64,000 bases of DNA. Source: Hydrogenophaga sp. PAMC20947. Its GTDB lineage: Bacteria > Pseudomonadota > Gammaproteobacteria > Burkholderiales > Burkholderiaceae_C. Both the position numbers and the translations under genes were made by a program. Location of the stretch: positions 1,240,001 through 1,304,000 of the forward strand of contig NZ_CP039252.1 in assembly GCF_004795855.1 (NCBI RefSeq), in the 5' to 3' direction. Below, in pieces: positions 11,234 to 19,739 of the stretch. The stretch's first letter is position 1; each line of letters begins with the position of its first letter. The notes below the pieces were generated by a model. The model searched no databases. It was not told the DNA's origin and saw only the letters and a program-made list of their open reading frames with translations.

Positions 11234-13729
11234 ATGCGACGGGTTCTGATCAGGCTATCGTGGGGTTTGTTGGCTTTGCTGACCATGGTGGCGATCGCTT
11301 TCAGCGTCTACGCTTACCGCACCCAGACTGTTGTTGACGGCACATTGCAACTCTCGGGTTTGCGAGGATCTGTCGATGTAAAACGGGATGCGAGCGATGT
11401 GACCCATATCCTCGCCAGCGACCCGAGAGACGCCTGGATGGCCATGGGCTATGTGCATGCGCAGGAGCGCGGTTGGCAGATGGAATTCAACCGCCGCATC
11501 ATGCGCGGCACGCTCTCAGAGGTGCTGGGCCCAGCAACACTGGACACCGACCGCACCTTGCGCGCATTGGGCATTCACCAGGCTGCACGGGCGCAGCTGG
11601 CCGGCGCTACCGAAGAGGCACGGACCGCATTGCAAGCCTACAGCGACGGGGTGAACGCATTTTTTGCCCAACGAACCCAGACTTTGTCGCCGGAGTTTCA
11701 GGTGCTCGGCATCGATCCCCGGGAAGCCGCTGCCGCAGGGCGTTATTGGGAGCCGGTGGACAGCGCGGCCTGGTCGTTGATGATGGCCCTGGATCTCGGG
11801 GGCAACTGGGGCAACGAAGTGGCGCGACTGACCGCACTGCAAGTGCTGGACACGACCGCTCTCTGGGAGCTCTTTCCACCCTACCCAGGTGAAGCACCGG
11901 CGGCCAAGGCCGATCTGGCGAAGCTGTACCGCGACCTCGGTGTCTTCCAGCCGCAGGTGCAGACCTCATCAATGGGCGACGAGAAGGGCTCGTGGTTCGC
12001 GCAGGGCATCGGCCGTGAGCTGCGGGAGTGGACGCATGAGCTGGGCAATGTGGAGGGAAAAGGGTCCAACAACTGGGTGGTGGACGGATCACGTTCGGCC
12101 AGCGGGAAGCCTTTGCTGGCCAACGACCCGCACTTGGGGTTGAGTGCGCCGGCGATCTGGTACTTCGCGCATCTCAAGGCGCCCGACGTGAACGGGTTGA
12201 AGGGCATGGATGCCATTGGAGCGACATTGCCCGGCACACCCTTTGTTGTGCTGGGGCGTACGCCAGAAGTGGCCTGGGGGTTTACCAACACGGGCCCCGA
12301 TGTGCAGGACCTGTATCTGGAGCAGCTGCACCCCCAAGATCCGCAGCGGTACAGGGTGCCGTCAGTGGACGGCTCGACCGAGCCCGTCTGGGCCAGCTTT
12401 GACACCCGAACCGAAGTGATCCGGGTCAAAGGGCAGGCCGATGAGGTGATGACGGTGCGATTGTCACGCCACGGGCCTGTGATCAGTGACGCGCCTGGAC
12501 GGACCCATGACCTGATCGACAGCAGCCGGTACGCGCTGGCTTTGCGCTGGACTGCGCTGGACGTGGGCAACCAGAACGTGCAAGCTTCACTGGAGTCGAA
12601 CCGGGTGCGCACGGTGGACGAGCTGATCGCGGCGTTTCGCCATTTTTACGCACCGATGCAAAACGCGGTCATGGCCGACCGCACAGGACGCATCGCCTAC
12701 AAGGCGGTCGGCATGATTCCCGTGAGGGCACCCGACAACGATATTCGAGGGATTGCGCCTTCACCCGGCTGGGAATCAAAGTACGACTGGACGGGGTGGG
12801 TGCCCTACGAAGCCACGCCCGAAGACCGGGGCGAGCAGGGCTGGATCTCTACGGCCAACCAGCGCATTCATGCACCGGATTACTCTTATTTCGTGACCCA
12901 GGACTGGGCGCCGCCTTACCGCAAGGAGCGCATCGACGCGATGCTTGCCCAAACGCCCAAGCACACCCTGGAGTCCTTCCAGGCCATGCACGGAGACCAA
13001 CTGTCGATGGCCACCGTGCGTTTGCTGCCGTTTCTGAAGAAGACCCCGTCTTCACACCCATTGGCTGCCGCGGCGCAGACGGCGTTGGTGGATTTTGATG
13101 GTGTCATGGACATGAACCGTGCCGCGCCCTTGATCTATACGGCCTGGGTCGATGAGTTCACCCGGGGTGTGATCGGCGCACGTCTGGAGCCAGCGCGGTT
13201 TGAATCCCTGTACGGCAAGCGCCTGTTCCGAAACGCAGTGGAAGGCATTCTGGAGCGCGACGATCTGGCCTGGTGTGGGGCCACAGGCTGTTTGGCCGCC
13301 AGCACTGCGGCACTGGACCGCGCGCTTGACCGGCTGGGGAGCATGCAGGGGAGGGATGTCAGCGCTTGGCAATGGGGCGACGCTCACCCCGCCATTTCGA
13401 TTCACCGGCCCTTCAGCAATGTCGGTGCGCTGGCCCCCTTGTTTGAGGTGCGCACAGCGACGGGTGGTGATCCTTTTACGGTGAACGTCGGGCAGTACCA
13501 CCTGGAAAAACATGACGCGCCGTTTGCCAACCGCCACGCCGCCAGCCTGCGGGCCATTTACGACCTGGCCGATCCTGAAAAGTCGGTCTTCATCTACCAG
13601 ACTGGGCAAAGCGGCAATGCCTTGTCGCCGCGGTACCGGGACATGAGCGAAGCATGGGCGGAGGTCGGCTACCGGCCGCTTCAGATGCGACCAACCGAAT
13701 GGCGCAGCTCGTTGGTGCTCAGGCCCTGA
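11234..13729 (+). CDS. Penicillin acylase family Ntn hydrolase (acyl-homoserine lactone or beta-lactam acylase-like)
   Basis: 831 residues from the ATG at 11234, which has AGGAG about eight bases upstream; the in-frame ATG at 11210 lacks this. Residues about 5-28 form an N-terminal membrane or signal segment for periplasmic export. The precursor has the alpha-subunit region, then the autocatalytic cleavage site GKGSNNWVV, whose Ser278 would become the N-terminal nucleophile of the beta subunit. The following PLLANDPHLGLSAPAIWY is the conserved family block. Family members deacylate penicillins, cephalosporins, quorum-sensing acyl-homoserine lactones or other N-acyl compounds; the substrate here is unknown. 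It is monocistronic and ends at a strong hairpin facing the convergent EF-hand gene. Confidence 0.9.
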   Translation: MRRVLIRLSWGLLALLTMVAIAFSVYAYRTQTVVDGTLQLSGLRGSVDVKRDASDVTHILASDPRDAWMAMGYVHAQERGWQMEFNRRIMRGTLSEVLGPATLDTDRTLRALGIHQAARAQLAGATEEARTALQAYSDGVNAFFAQRTQTLSPEFQVLGIDPREAAAAGRYWEPVDSAAWSLMMALDLGGNWGNEVARLTALQVLDTTALWELFPPYPGEAPAAKADLAKLYRDLGVFQPQVQTSSMGDEKGSWFAQGIGRELREWTHELGNVEGKGSNNWVVDGSRSASGKPLLANDPHLGLSAPAIWYFAHLKAPDVNGLKGMDAIGATLPGTPFVVLGRTPEVAWGFTNTGPDVQDLYLEQLHPQDPQRYRVPSVDGSTEPVWASFDTRTEVIRVKGQADEVMTVRLSRHGPVISDAPGRTHDLIDSSRYALALRWTALDVGNQNVQASLESNRVRTVDELIAAFRHFYAPMQNAVMADRTGRIAYKAVGMIPVRAPDNDIRGIAPSPGWESKYDWTGWVPYEATPEDRGEQGWISTANQRIHAPDYSYFVTQDWAPPYRKERIDAMLAQTPKHTLESFQAMHGDQLSMATVRLLPFLKKTPSSHPLAAAAQTALVDFDGVMDMNRAAPLIYTAWVDEFTRGVIGARLEPARFESLYGKRLFRNAVEGILERDDLAWCGATGCLAASTAALDRALDRLGSMQGRDVSAWQWGDAHPAISIHRPFSNVGALAPLFEVRTATGGDPFTVNVGQYHLEKHDAPFANRHAASLRAIYDLADPEKSVFIYQTGQSGNALSPRYRDMSEAWAEVGYRPLQMRPTEWRSSLVLRP

Positions 13730-13757
13730 TGAGCGCTGGATGCTGGCCAAGTTGTCT

Positions 13758-13783
13758 GGCGGCGCCGAGAGCAGGGCGCCGCC
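13758..13783. terminator. Bidirectional terminator hairpin
   Basis: A perfect 9-bp inverted repeat, GGCGGCGCC and GGCGCCGCC, separated by an 8-nt loop, lies in the 61 bp between the convergent acylase and EF-hand genes. There is no T-run, so it may work with Rho or as a barrier. The position is right for a shared terminator. Confidence 0.6.
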
Positions 13784-13790
13784 ATCGCCC

Positions 13791-14429
13791 TCAAGCGGCC
13801 TGGCTGAGTTGGCTGGTGGAGAAGCTGGCCGTGGCGGTGGTGTTGTAGAGCTTCGAGGCAGCTTCCAGTTGCGAATTCATTTTGGTCGCAAAGGCGGCGA
13901 TTTCAGTGCCACTGACCTGACCGTCGCCATCGCTGTCGAGCGATGCCATCAGGGATTCAATCGCATCCTCGTTCAGCACATCTGCTGAGGTGGCGCTTGC
14001 CGTGGTGGTCGCTGCGGTATCGCTGCTGGACCCAATGCCAAATTCGGCCATGGAGATGGCACCATCACCATCGGCGTCAAGTTCCGCGAAGCGTGTCTCG
14101 TCGCCGCGGTTTTGCACAAATGCCTGGGTACCGCTTCCGCCGAGCATGTTTTTGATGATCTGACCCACTTCGCTGCCGGTGAGCGAGCCGTTGGCATCGG
14201 CATCTACGCTGTCAAACATGGCATCGGCGTCGGCGGTGGAACCCGTTTCTACGCCCAGTTTCACGCCAACTTGTGCCAGGGCAGCCTGGAATTCGCTTTT
14301 GCCAACCGTGCCGTCGGCATCGGTGTCCATCTTCTTGTGCATTTTGTCCTGCAGGTAGTTTGCAGCGACGGCTCCGAAGGAAGAAAACATGCCGGAGATG
14401 TTGCTGCCGGCCGACTCGAGGGTGCTCAT
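13791..14429 (-). CDS. EF-hand calcium-binding protein
   Basis: 212 residues with four EF-hand loops, each with Asp at positions 1, 3 and 5 (or Asn at 5) and Glu at 12: residues 35-46 (DTDADGTVGKSE), 76-87 (DADANGSLTGSE), 118-129 (DADGDGAISMAE) and 165-176 (DSDGDGQVSGTE). No signal peptide is evident. The linker near 134-150 and the C-terminus are rich in Ala, Thr and Ser. Proteins like this are common in Burkholderiales and are probably calcium buffers or sensors; the partner is unknown. The start at 14429 has AAGGAA upstream. It stands alone, convergent with the acylase and separated from the ABC operon by 129 bp. Confidence 0.88.
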   Translation of the reverse strand: MSTLESAGSNISGMFSSFGAVAANYLQDKMHKKMDTDADGTVGKSEFQAALAQVGVKLGVETGSTADADAMFDSVDADANGSLTGSEVGQIIKNMLGGSGTQAFVQNRGDETRFAELDADGDGAISMAEFGIGSSSDTAATTTASATSADVLNEDAIESLMASLDSDGDGQVSGTEIAAFATKMNSQLEAASKLYNTTATASFSTSQLSQAA

Positions 14430-14558
14430 GGTGGTTCCTTTTCAACACTGGTGGGGGACAAGCCCTATGGCTAGGTGACCCTATGGTGCGAGAAAAGGCG
14501 GCGGTACAAGCGCGGCAACAACGGCCAAAGCACCGTGCTTATCGGCCGTTTGCGGCCC

Positions 14559-15326
14559 TCACTTGAGGTTACCCGAGAGAAACTGGGCAAGGCGTTCGCT
14601 TTTGGGGTGGGTGAGCACCTCGGTGGGAACGCCTTGCTCTTCGATCACGCCCTGGTGCAGAAAGATCAGGTGGTTGGACACCTCACGGGCGAATCCCATT
14701 TCATGGGTCACCACCACCATGGTGCGCCCCTCTTCGGCCAGGGTGCGCATCACGCGCAGCACCTCGGTGACCAGCTCGGGATCCAGGGCGCTGGTGGGCT
14801 CGTCGAACAGCATCACCTCGGGTTCCATGGCCAAGGCCCGCGCGATCGCCACGCGCTGTTGCTGCCCGCCGGACATGTGGGCCGGGTACTTGCTCTCTAC
14901 GTCGTTCAGTCCCACCTTCTCCAGGTACTTGCGTGCCACTGCGACGGCTTCATCCTTGCTCTTGCCCAGCACATGCATGGGCGCTTCAATGATATTTTCC
15001 AACACGGTCAGGTGCGACCAGAGGTTGAAATGCTGAAACACCATGGCCAGCTTGGCCCGGGCGCGCTGAAGCTGTTTGTCGTCAGCCGCTTTGAGCATGC
15101 CGTCTTTGGCGGTGACCAGTTTGAGCTCTTCGCCGGCCACGATCAGCCGGCCTTGCTGGGGACGTTCCAGCAAGTTCATGCAGCGCAGGAACGTCGATTT
15201 CCCCGAGCCGGATGAACCGATGATGCTGATCACATCGCCGGCTTGGGCGGTGAGCGACATGCCCTTGATGACTTCGTGCGAGCCGTAGCTCTTGCGGATG
15301 TCGATGGCTTCTAGTTTGGTGGTCAT
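14559..15326 (-). CDS. Polar amino-acid ABC transporter ATP-binding protein (HisP/ArtP/OccP type)
   Basis: 255 residues, typical of the polar amino-acid uptake ATPase family. Walker [10 protein letters not shown], signature [15 protein letters not shown] and Walker [13 protein letters not shown] are intact, and the H-loop lies in [10 protein letters not shown]. It is the last gene of an operon that contains the substrate-binding protein, two permeases and a peptidase-like gene. It energises import across the inner membrane by dimerising under the HisQ/HisM-type permeases. Histidine, arginine, ornithine or lysine are the usual substrates, but the identity is not fixed by sequence. Confidence 0.93.
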   Translation of the reverse strand: MTTKLEAIDIRKSYGSHEVIKGMSLTAQAGDVISIIGSSGSGKSTFLRCMNLLERPQQGRLIVAGEELKLVTAKDGMLKAADDKQLQRARAKLAMVFQHFNLWSHLTVLENIIEAPMHVLGKSKDEAVAVARKYLEKVGLNDVESKYPAHMSGGQQQRVAIARALAMEPEVMLFDEPTSALDPELVTEVLRVMRTLAEEGRTMVVVTHEMGFAREVSNHLIFLHQGVIEEQGVPTEVLTHPKSERLAQFLSGNLK

Positions 15327-15357
15327 TGTTCAGGCGTTGTGTGGGAAAGGCTGAGGT

Positions 15358-16479
15358 TCAGGGGCTCAGCAGGTTGCCCGCACGGATGGGGGTGTGCCCT
15401 GCAATGCGGCAGAGTTCCAGGTTGGCTGTGGCCCAGCGAAGGCTGTGGCGGGCGTAAATGACGCCATCGGTCGAGGCCACCACAGGGGTGGATCGATTGG
15501 ACAATGGATCGATCACGTGGGCCAGTGTCTGCCCGGCGCGAACGTGGTCACCCGGTTTGGCTGCAAACGCGATCACACCCGGATGGGGGGCGTGCAACGA
15601 CTCGGTTCCCGCCAGGGGCGTTGCTTCACACAGGGGCTCGGGCGGGGCGGGGGGCGTGCCGGCCACGATTCCCTGGTGCTGAAGGTAGTGAAATATGGCC
15701 TGGGCATCTTGAGCCGCGAGCTCGGGCGAGACATCAAGCTGCCCACGCAGCTCCACCGTGGTGCTGGCGCAGGCCAAGGGCACCGGCGCATGGTCGGCGA
15801 AGTGAGCCTTCAGGCGCCACCAGGGGCCCGACAGTGCCTCGTCAAATGAAATCGAGCCACCCGATCCATTGGCCCACAGCACGGCCTGGGCACCCAGGTA
15901 GGCGGCCAGCGGCATCATCTGGTCGAGCATGGGCTGTTCAACGTACAGGTGCAGGGCAGCCTCGAAGTCACAATGCAGATCGAGCACCAGATCGGCGTCG
16001 TGGGCCAGGCGCATCAGGGTGTTGCGCATGCTGTGCAGCTCGGTGGCCGGCTGTTCGGCCTGCAAGAACTGAAGCATGGCAAGGCGGATCACTCGCTTGT
16101 TTGCCTCCGCATCGTCCCCGAGCTGTTCGCCCAGCTGGTCTTTCAGCAGGGTGAAAAAATCGGGGTAGTTGCGGTTGAAGTTTTCCATGCTGGCCACCTC
16201 GAAACGGCCGAGCTGGTAGTGCATGGTGGTCTGATTCAAGCCGATGGGGTTGGCCAGAGGAACCAGAATGACCTCGCCCAGCAAAGCATTTTGAGCTTCG
16301 GCGGTTTCCAGCAAGGCGCGCAGGTGGTGCGCAACCAGCATGCCCGGCAGTTCGTCAGCGTGCAGGCTGGCCTGAATGTAGGCCTTGGGTCCGCGTCCGG
16401 ATTGGCCAAAGTGCAGGCTTGTCAGCGTGCGCTGTGTGCCCAGAGCCGGGGAGAGGAGTGCGTGTTGGGAGGTTTGCAT
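15358..16479 (-). CDS. Succinylglutamate desuccinylase/aspartoacylase family zinc deacylase
   Basis: 373 residues of the M14-like AstE/AspA family. Zinc and catalytic motifs visible are QASLHADELPGM near the N-terminus (His and Glu ligands) and LVLDLHCDFEAALHLY in the middle (second His ligand). The C-terminal 80 residues look like a small beta-barrel domain (AFAAKPGDHVRAGQTLAHVIDP). Family members remove acyl groups from N-acyl amino acids or act as peptidases. The gene lies between the permease and ATPase genes of an amino-acid ABC operon, 61 bp and 31 bp from them. This suggests that the imported compound is an N-acylated or conjugated amino acid processed after entry. That role is inference. 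Confidence 0.85.
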   Translation of the reverse strand: MQTSQHALLSPALGTQRTLTSLHFGQSGRGPKAYIQASLHADELPGMLVAHHLRALLETAEAQNALLGEVILVPLANPIGLNQTTMHYQLGRFEVASMENFNRNYPDFFTLLKDQLGEQLGDDAEANKRVIRLAMLQFLQAEQPATELHSMRNTLMRLAHDADLVLDLHCDFEAALHLYVEQPMLDQMMPLAAYLGAQAVLWANGSGGSISFDEALSGPWWRLKAHFADHAPVPLACASTTVELRGQLDVSPELAAQDAQAIFHYLQHQGIVAGTPPAPPEPLCEATPLAGTESLHAPHPGVIAFAAKPGDHVRAGQTLAHVIDPLSNRSTPVVASTDGVIYARHSLRWATANLELCRIAGHTPIRAGNLLSP

Positions 16480-16540
16480 CTACGGAATGATCTCAGCCGT
16501 TTGGCTGCCTGAAGGCAGCCTTTGGGGACACGGGGTCGGG

Positions 16541-17257
16541 TCAGTGGGTGCGAGGCTTCAGGTAGGCCAGGAAGCGGCGCTCCAGCATTCGGAACGCGTA
16601 GACCAGCGTGAACGTGAGCATGAAATACAGCACCGCCACCACAATAAAGGGCTGGAAAGCCAGGTAGTAGGTTTTGTAAATGGCGTAGGCCGCGTTGGTC
16701 AGATCGTACAGCGCTGGCACCACACTGGCCAGCGAGGTGGCGTGCAGCATCATGACCACTTCGTTGGAATAGCCGGGCAGGGTGCGTCGCAAGGCACTGG
16801 GTAAAACCAGGCGAAACATCATGTTCCACTTGCCAAAACCCGACGCCTGCGCGGCCTCAATTTCGCCTACAGGGGTTTCCCGGATCGCGCCGGCCAGCAT
16901 TTCGATGGTGTACGCGCAGGTGTTGAGCGTGAACGCCAGCACCGCACAGAAAAATGGATCCTTGAACCAGGTGAAAGGCCAGGTCGTGTCCCACAGACCT
17001 TGTACCCATTCCAACTGGGCAATGCCGTAGTAGATGAAATACACCTGAATCAGCAAGGGCGTGCCGCGGATCACGTAGGTAAAGAACCAGACCGGCTTCG
17101 ACACCCAGGGATTGCTTGAAACCCGCATCAGGGTCAATGGCAAGGTCAACAGGCCGCCGGCGACCAGGCTCACGGCCAGCAGCTCCAGGGTGGCCAGGAA
17201 GCCGATCCAATACAGCTGCAGGTTCTGCGGCTCAAAAATGATGGCGAATTTGTCCAT
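16541..17257 (-). CDS. Polar amino-acid ABC transporter permease (HisM type)
   Basis: 238 residues with about five membrane helices. It contains the permease signature near residue 130-160 (the EAA loop reads GEIEAAQASGFGKWNMMFRLVLP) that contacts the ATPase, and VIRGTPLLIQVYFIYYG, the hallmark of the HisM/HisQ group. The start shares one base with the stop of the upstream permease gene (17257), so translation is coupled. It forms a heterodimeric channel with the neighbouring permease in the inner membrane. Confidence 0.92.
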   Translation of the reverse strand: MDKFAIIFEPQNLQLYWIGFLATLELLAVSLVAGGLLTLPLTLMRVSSNPWVSKPVWFFTYVIRGTPLLIQVYFIYYGIAQLEWVQGLWDTTWPFTWFKDPFFCAVLAFTLNTCAYTIEMLAGAIRETPVGEIEAAQASGFGKWNMMFRLVLPSALRRTLPGYSNEVVMMLHATSLASVVPALYDLTNAAYAIYKTYYLAFQPFIVVAVLYFMLTFTLVYAFRMLERRFLAYLKPRTH

Positions 17258-17958
17258 CAGAAATCCCCTCGCTTGACCCCAACGGAGTACCGCGCTTCTG
17301 CTTTGCGCAGCAGGATCAGGCTGATAGAGGAGATCATCAAATACAGGAAGCCGGCAAAAGCCATGAAGATGATGGCGGCGCCGGGAATGTCACCGCGGGC
17401 AGCTGCGCCCGCCTGTTTGGCGAGGTTGGTGATATCGGCCAGGCCAATCACCGACACCAGCGCCGTGGCTTTGAGCAACACCAGCCAATTGTTGGTGAAG
17501 CTGGGGAGGGCGAAACGCACCATCTGGGGCAACACCATGCGCCGAAAAGTATAGAAGCGGCTCATGCCAAAGGCCCAGCCAGCCTCTGATTGGCCCTTGG
17601 GCACACTCATGATCGCGCCCCGGAAAGTCTCGGTCATGTACGCGCCGTACACGAAGCCGATCGTCAGCACGCCAGCGACAAAAGGGTTGATCTGGGGGCC
17701 ACTGCGGTAGCCCAAGGCTTCGGCAATGTCATTGACCATGATCTGGCCACCGAAATACAGCAACAACATCCACACCAGATCCGGGACACCCCGGATCACG
17801 GTGGAATACACATCACCCAGCCAGTTCAGCGGCTTGTAGGGTGAGAGCTTGGCCGCCGCGCCGGCCAGACCGAGCGCGGTGGCGACCACAAGAGCGCCCA
17901 AAGAAACACCAATCGTGACCAGGAGTCCCTGGAGAATATTCAAGAGATAACTGGTCAT
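17257..17958 (-). CDS. Polar amino-acid ABC transporter permease (HisQ type)
   Basis: 233 residues with about five membrane helices and the family segment VIRGVPDLVWMLLLYFGGQ. The ATPase-contact loop is in KGQSEAGWAFGMSRFYTFRRMVLPQ. It overlaps the second permease by one base and follows the substrate-binding protein gene by 44 bp, the normal order of such operons. It pairs with the HisM-type subunit to form the transport path. Confidence 0.92.
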   Translation of the reverse strand: MTSYLLNILQGLLVTIGVSLGALVVATALGLAGAAAKLSPYKPLNWLGDVYSTVIRGVPDLVWMLLLYFGGQIMVNDIAEALGYRSGPQINPFVAGVLTIGFVYGAYMTETFRGAIMSVPKGQSEAGWAFGMSRFYTFRRMVLPQMVRFALPSFTNNWLVLLKATALVSVIGLADITNLAKQAGAAARGDIPGAAIIFMAFAGFLYLMISSISLILLRKAEARYSVGVKRGDF

Positions 17959-18002
17959 TGGACGGTGCTTTCGCTGGCGCTACCTGTGGCGTTCAAACGG
18001 GC

Positions 18003-18863
18003 TCAGGAGCCCCAGATGTCCACGCCTGGGACGTGCTTCTCGGCCAGTTCTTTCCATTTGCCGTTGTCGCGGATGGCTTTGATGCCTGCATCCAGTGCGT
18101 CGCGCAGTGCGGTGTCTTCTTTGCGCAATGCCACACCAGCGCCAGCACCGAAGTACTTGGCGTCAAATTCCACAGGCACGCGGGCACCTGCGCAGGCGTA
18201 GTCTTTGCCATCGGGCGTGGAGAGGAAGCCACCATTGACTTCGACCACGTCGGCCACGGTGCCATCCAGGCGACCCGACTTCACATCGAGGTAGACCTGA
18301 TCTTGTGCGTCGTAAGGCACGATGGTTGCGCCTGCGGGTTGCAGTTCGCCCATGGCGTACTTTTCCTGGGTCGACGCTTTGAGCACGCCCAGTTTCTTGC
18401 CCTTGAAGTTTGCCGAATCAGCGCCCAGGTTCAAAGCGGACTTGACCACCACGCACGACGGCGTGTTGTAGTACTTGCCGGTGAAGTCCACAGCTTGCTT
18501 GCGCTCTTCGGTGATGGACATCGAGGAGATGATCACGTCGTATTTCTTGGCTTGCAGGCCAGGGATCATGCCGTCCCAGGCTTGCTCGACGAACACGCAT
18601 TTGCTTTTCAGTTCGTCGCACAGGGCTTTGGCCACATCCACGTCGAAGCCAGCGGGTTCGCCGGCTTCTGTTTTGTAGGTGAAAGGTTTGTACGTGGCGT
18701 CGATGGCCACGCGCAGCTCTGGCCATTGGCTGGCTGCAGGTGCTTCGGCTGGGGCTGCCGCGGCTGTTGGCTCAGCGGCGGGAGCGGCTGGCGCCTCGGT
18801 TTTGCCGCAGGCGACCAAACTCGCTGCGCCAATCAGGCTCAAGGAAAGAAACAAATGCTTCAT
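18003..18863 (-). CDS. Amino-acid ABC transporter substrate-binding lipoprotein
   Basis: 286 residues. The start at 18863 has AGGA five bases upstream and is followed by a lipoprotein signal peptide ending in SLVACGK (lipidated Cys19). An Ala/Pro-rich linker follows, then a family 3 solute-binding domain with LRVAIDATYKPFTY, GFDVDVAKAL and the hinge segments DVIISSMSITEERKQAVDFT. The DVDV and SMSIT motifs match binders of basic or polar amino acids. It is the first gene of the operon and is expected in the periplasm, tethered to a membrane. An N-terminally extended frame to 19097 exists but would bury the signal peptide. Confidence 0.92.
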   Translation of the reverse strand: MKHLFLSLSLIGAASLVACGKTEAPAAPAAEPTAAAAPAEAPAASQWPELRVAIDATYKPFTYKTEAGEPAGFDVDVAKALCDELKSKCVFVEQAWDGMIPGLQAKKYDVIISSMSITEERKQAVDFTGKYYNTPSCVVVKSALNLGADSANFKGKKLGVLKASTQEKYAMGELQPAGATIVPYDAQDQVYLDVKSGRLDGTVADVVEVNGGFLSTPDGKDYACAGARVPVEFDAKYFGAGAGVALRKEDTALRDALDAGIKAIRDNGKWKELAEKHVPGVDIWGS

Positions 18864-19739
18864 GGGGTTCCTAAATAAGAAGGTTAGAACGATCAGGGAG
18901 AAAGGCACAGGGTGCCTTTCGGGGTGGTTGATTGTAGGTCTGGGCGGCGGCGTTCCATCTTGGTGCATACAGGTGTTTCCCCGCATACGCCATCGAGCCA
19001 GAACCACCTTGACGCAAGAGCCATGCCCGTCGAAAAGGTCAGCAAAGCACCGGGTGTTTGATATGTCTCCTATCGTTTTATGATTTTGTTGGCGCAAGTT
19101 TCACGGAGATGTTTGACAAAGAAAAGTGACAGTTTTGTGGCGTTTTGCTTGATATCTTGTCTTTTTGATAGCCATGGGTGCCGTTTTGTCTATTGATTAA
19201 AGCCGCATCAAGGCGGGGCAGATCGAATGCGGCGCTGTGTGCTGAGAGCGGCGGTCCCAAGTCCAGCATCGCGAGGTCAACCACCGCCTCATTGAGTTGA
19301 CCCACCAGCCCCTGGACAGGTCAGGATACGGCGGCGTGTACCACGGTGGCCTCTTTGGGCGTCGGGGAGGAGGGCGCGTGTACCTCATTCAAATCGCCGG
19401 AGTGCTGCCACACGCCTGGTCCTCGTTCGACCGTGCGCTGCACTGTCTGCGGGTGCGGCCTCCGAGCTTGAGCACCGCCCGACGACCACGCAGCTGTGCT
19501 GTTGCCTCGCCTCGCTCCATCGGATGGCGCAAAAAGATCAATTGGTGGGGCGGGATGACAGGGTTCGTGAGATCGGAGTCGAGAACGAGGGCCCGGGGAG
19601 CGCCATACAGGCGCACGCAGGCGCTCGTTGTACCCTATCTATCGGTAACTCGATTGCGCCAGATCAAAATGATCCGGCGGCTCGTGCAATATCACTGGGC
19701 TTGTCGTCGCCTGCGGGGGGCTGCGTGACATACTTGTCC
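18864..19739. other. Long intergenic region, no gene supported
   Basis: About 880 bp between divergent genes. It must hold the promoter of the ABC operon near 18.9 kb; an AT-rich stretch lies around 19.05-19.2 kb. Short open frames exist on both strands but none has a domain, convincing codon use or ribosome site. No repeat or palindrome of the TGTGCG type was found here. Confidence 0.5.

Noticed and set aside
19297..19728. Plus-strand frame in the long gap before the CheB-CheR fusion
   Set aside because: Arg/Gly-rich, no start signal and no similarity I recognise.
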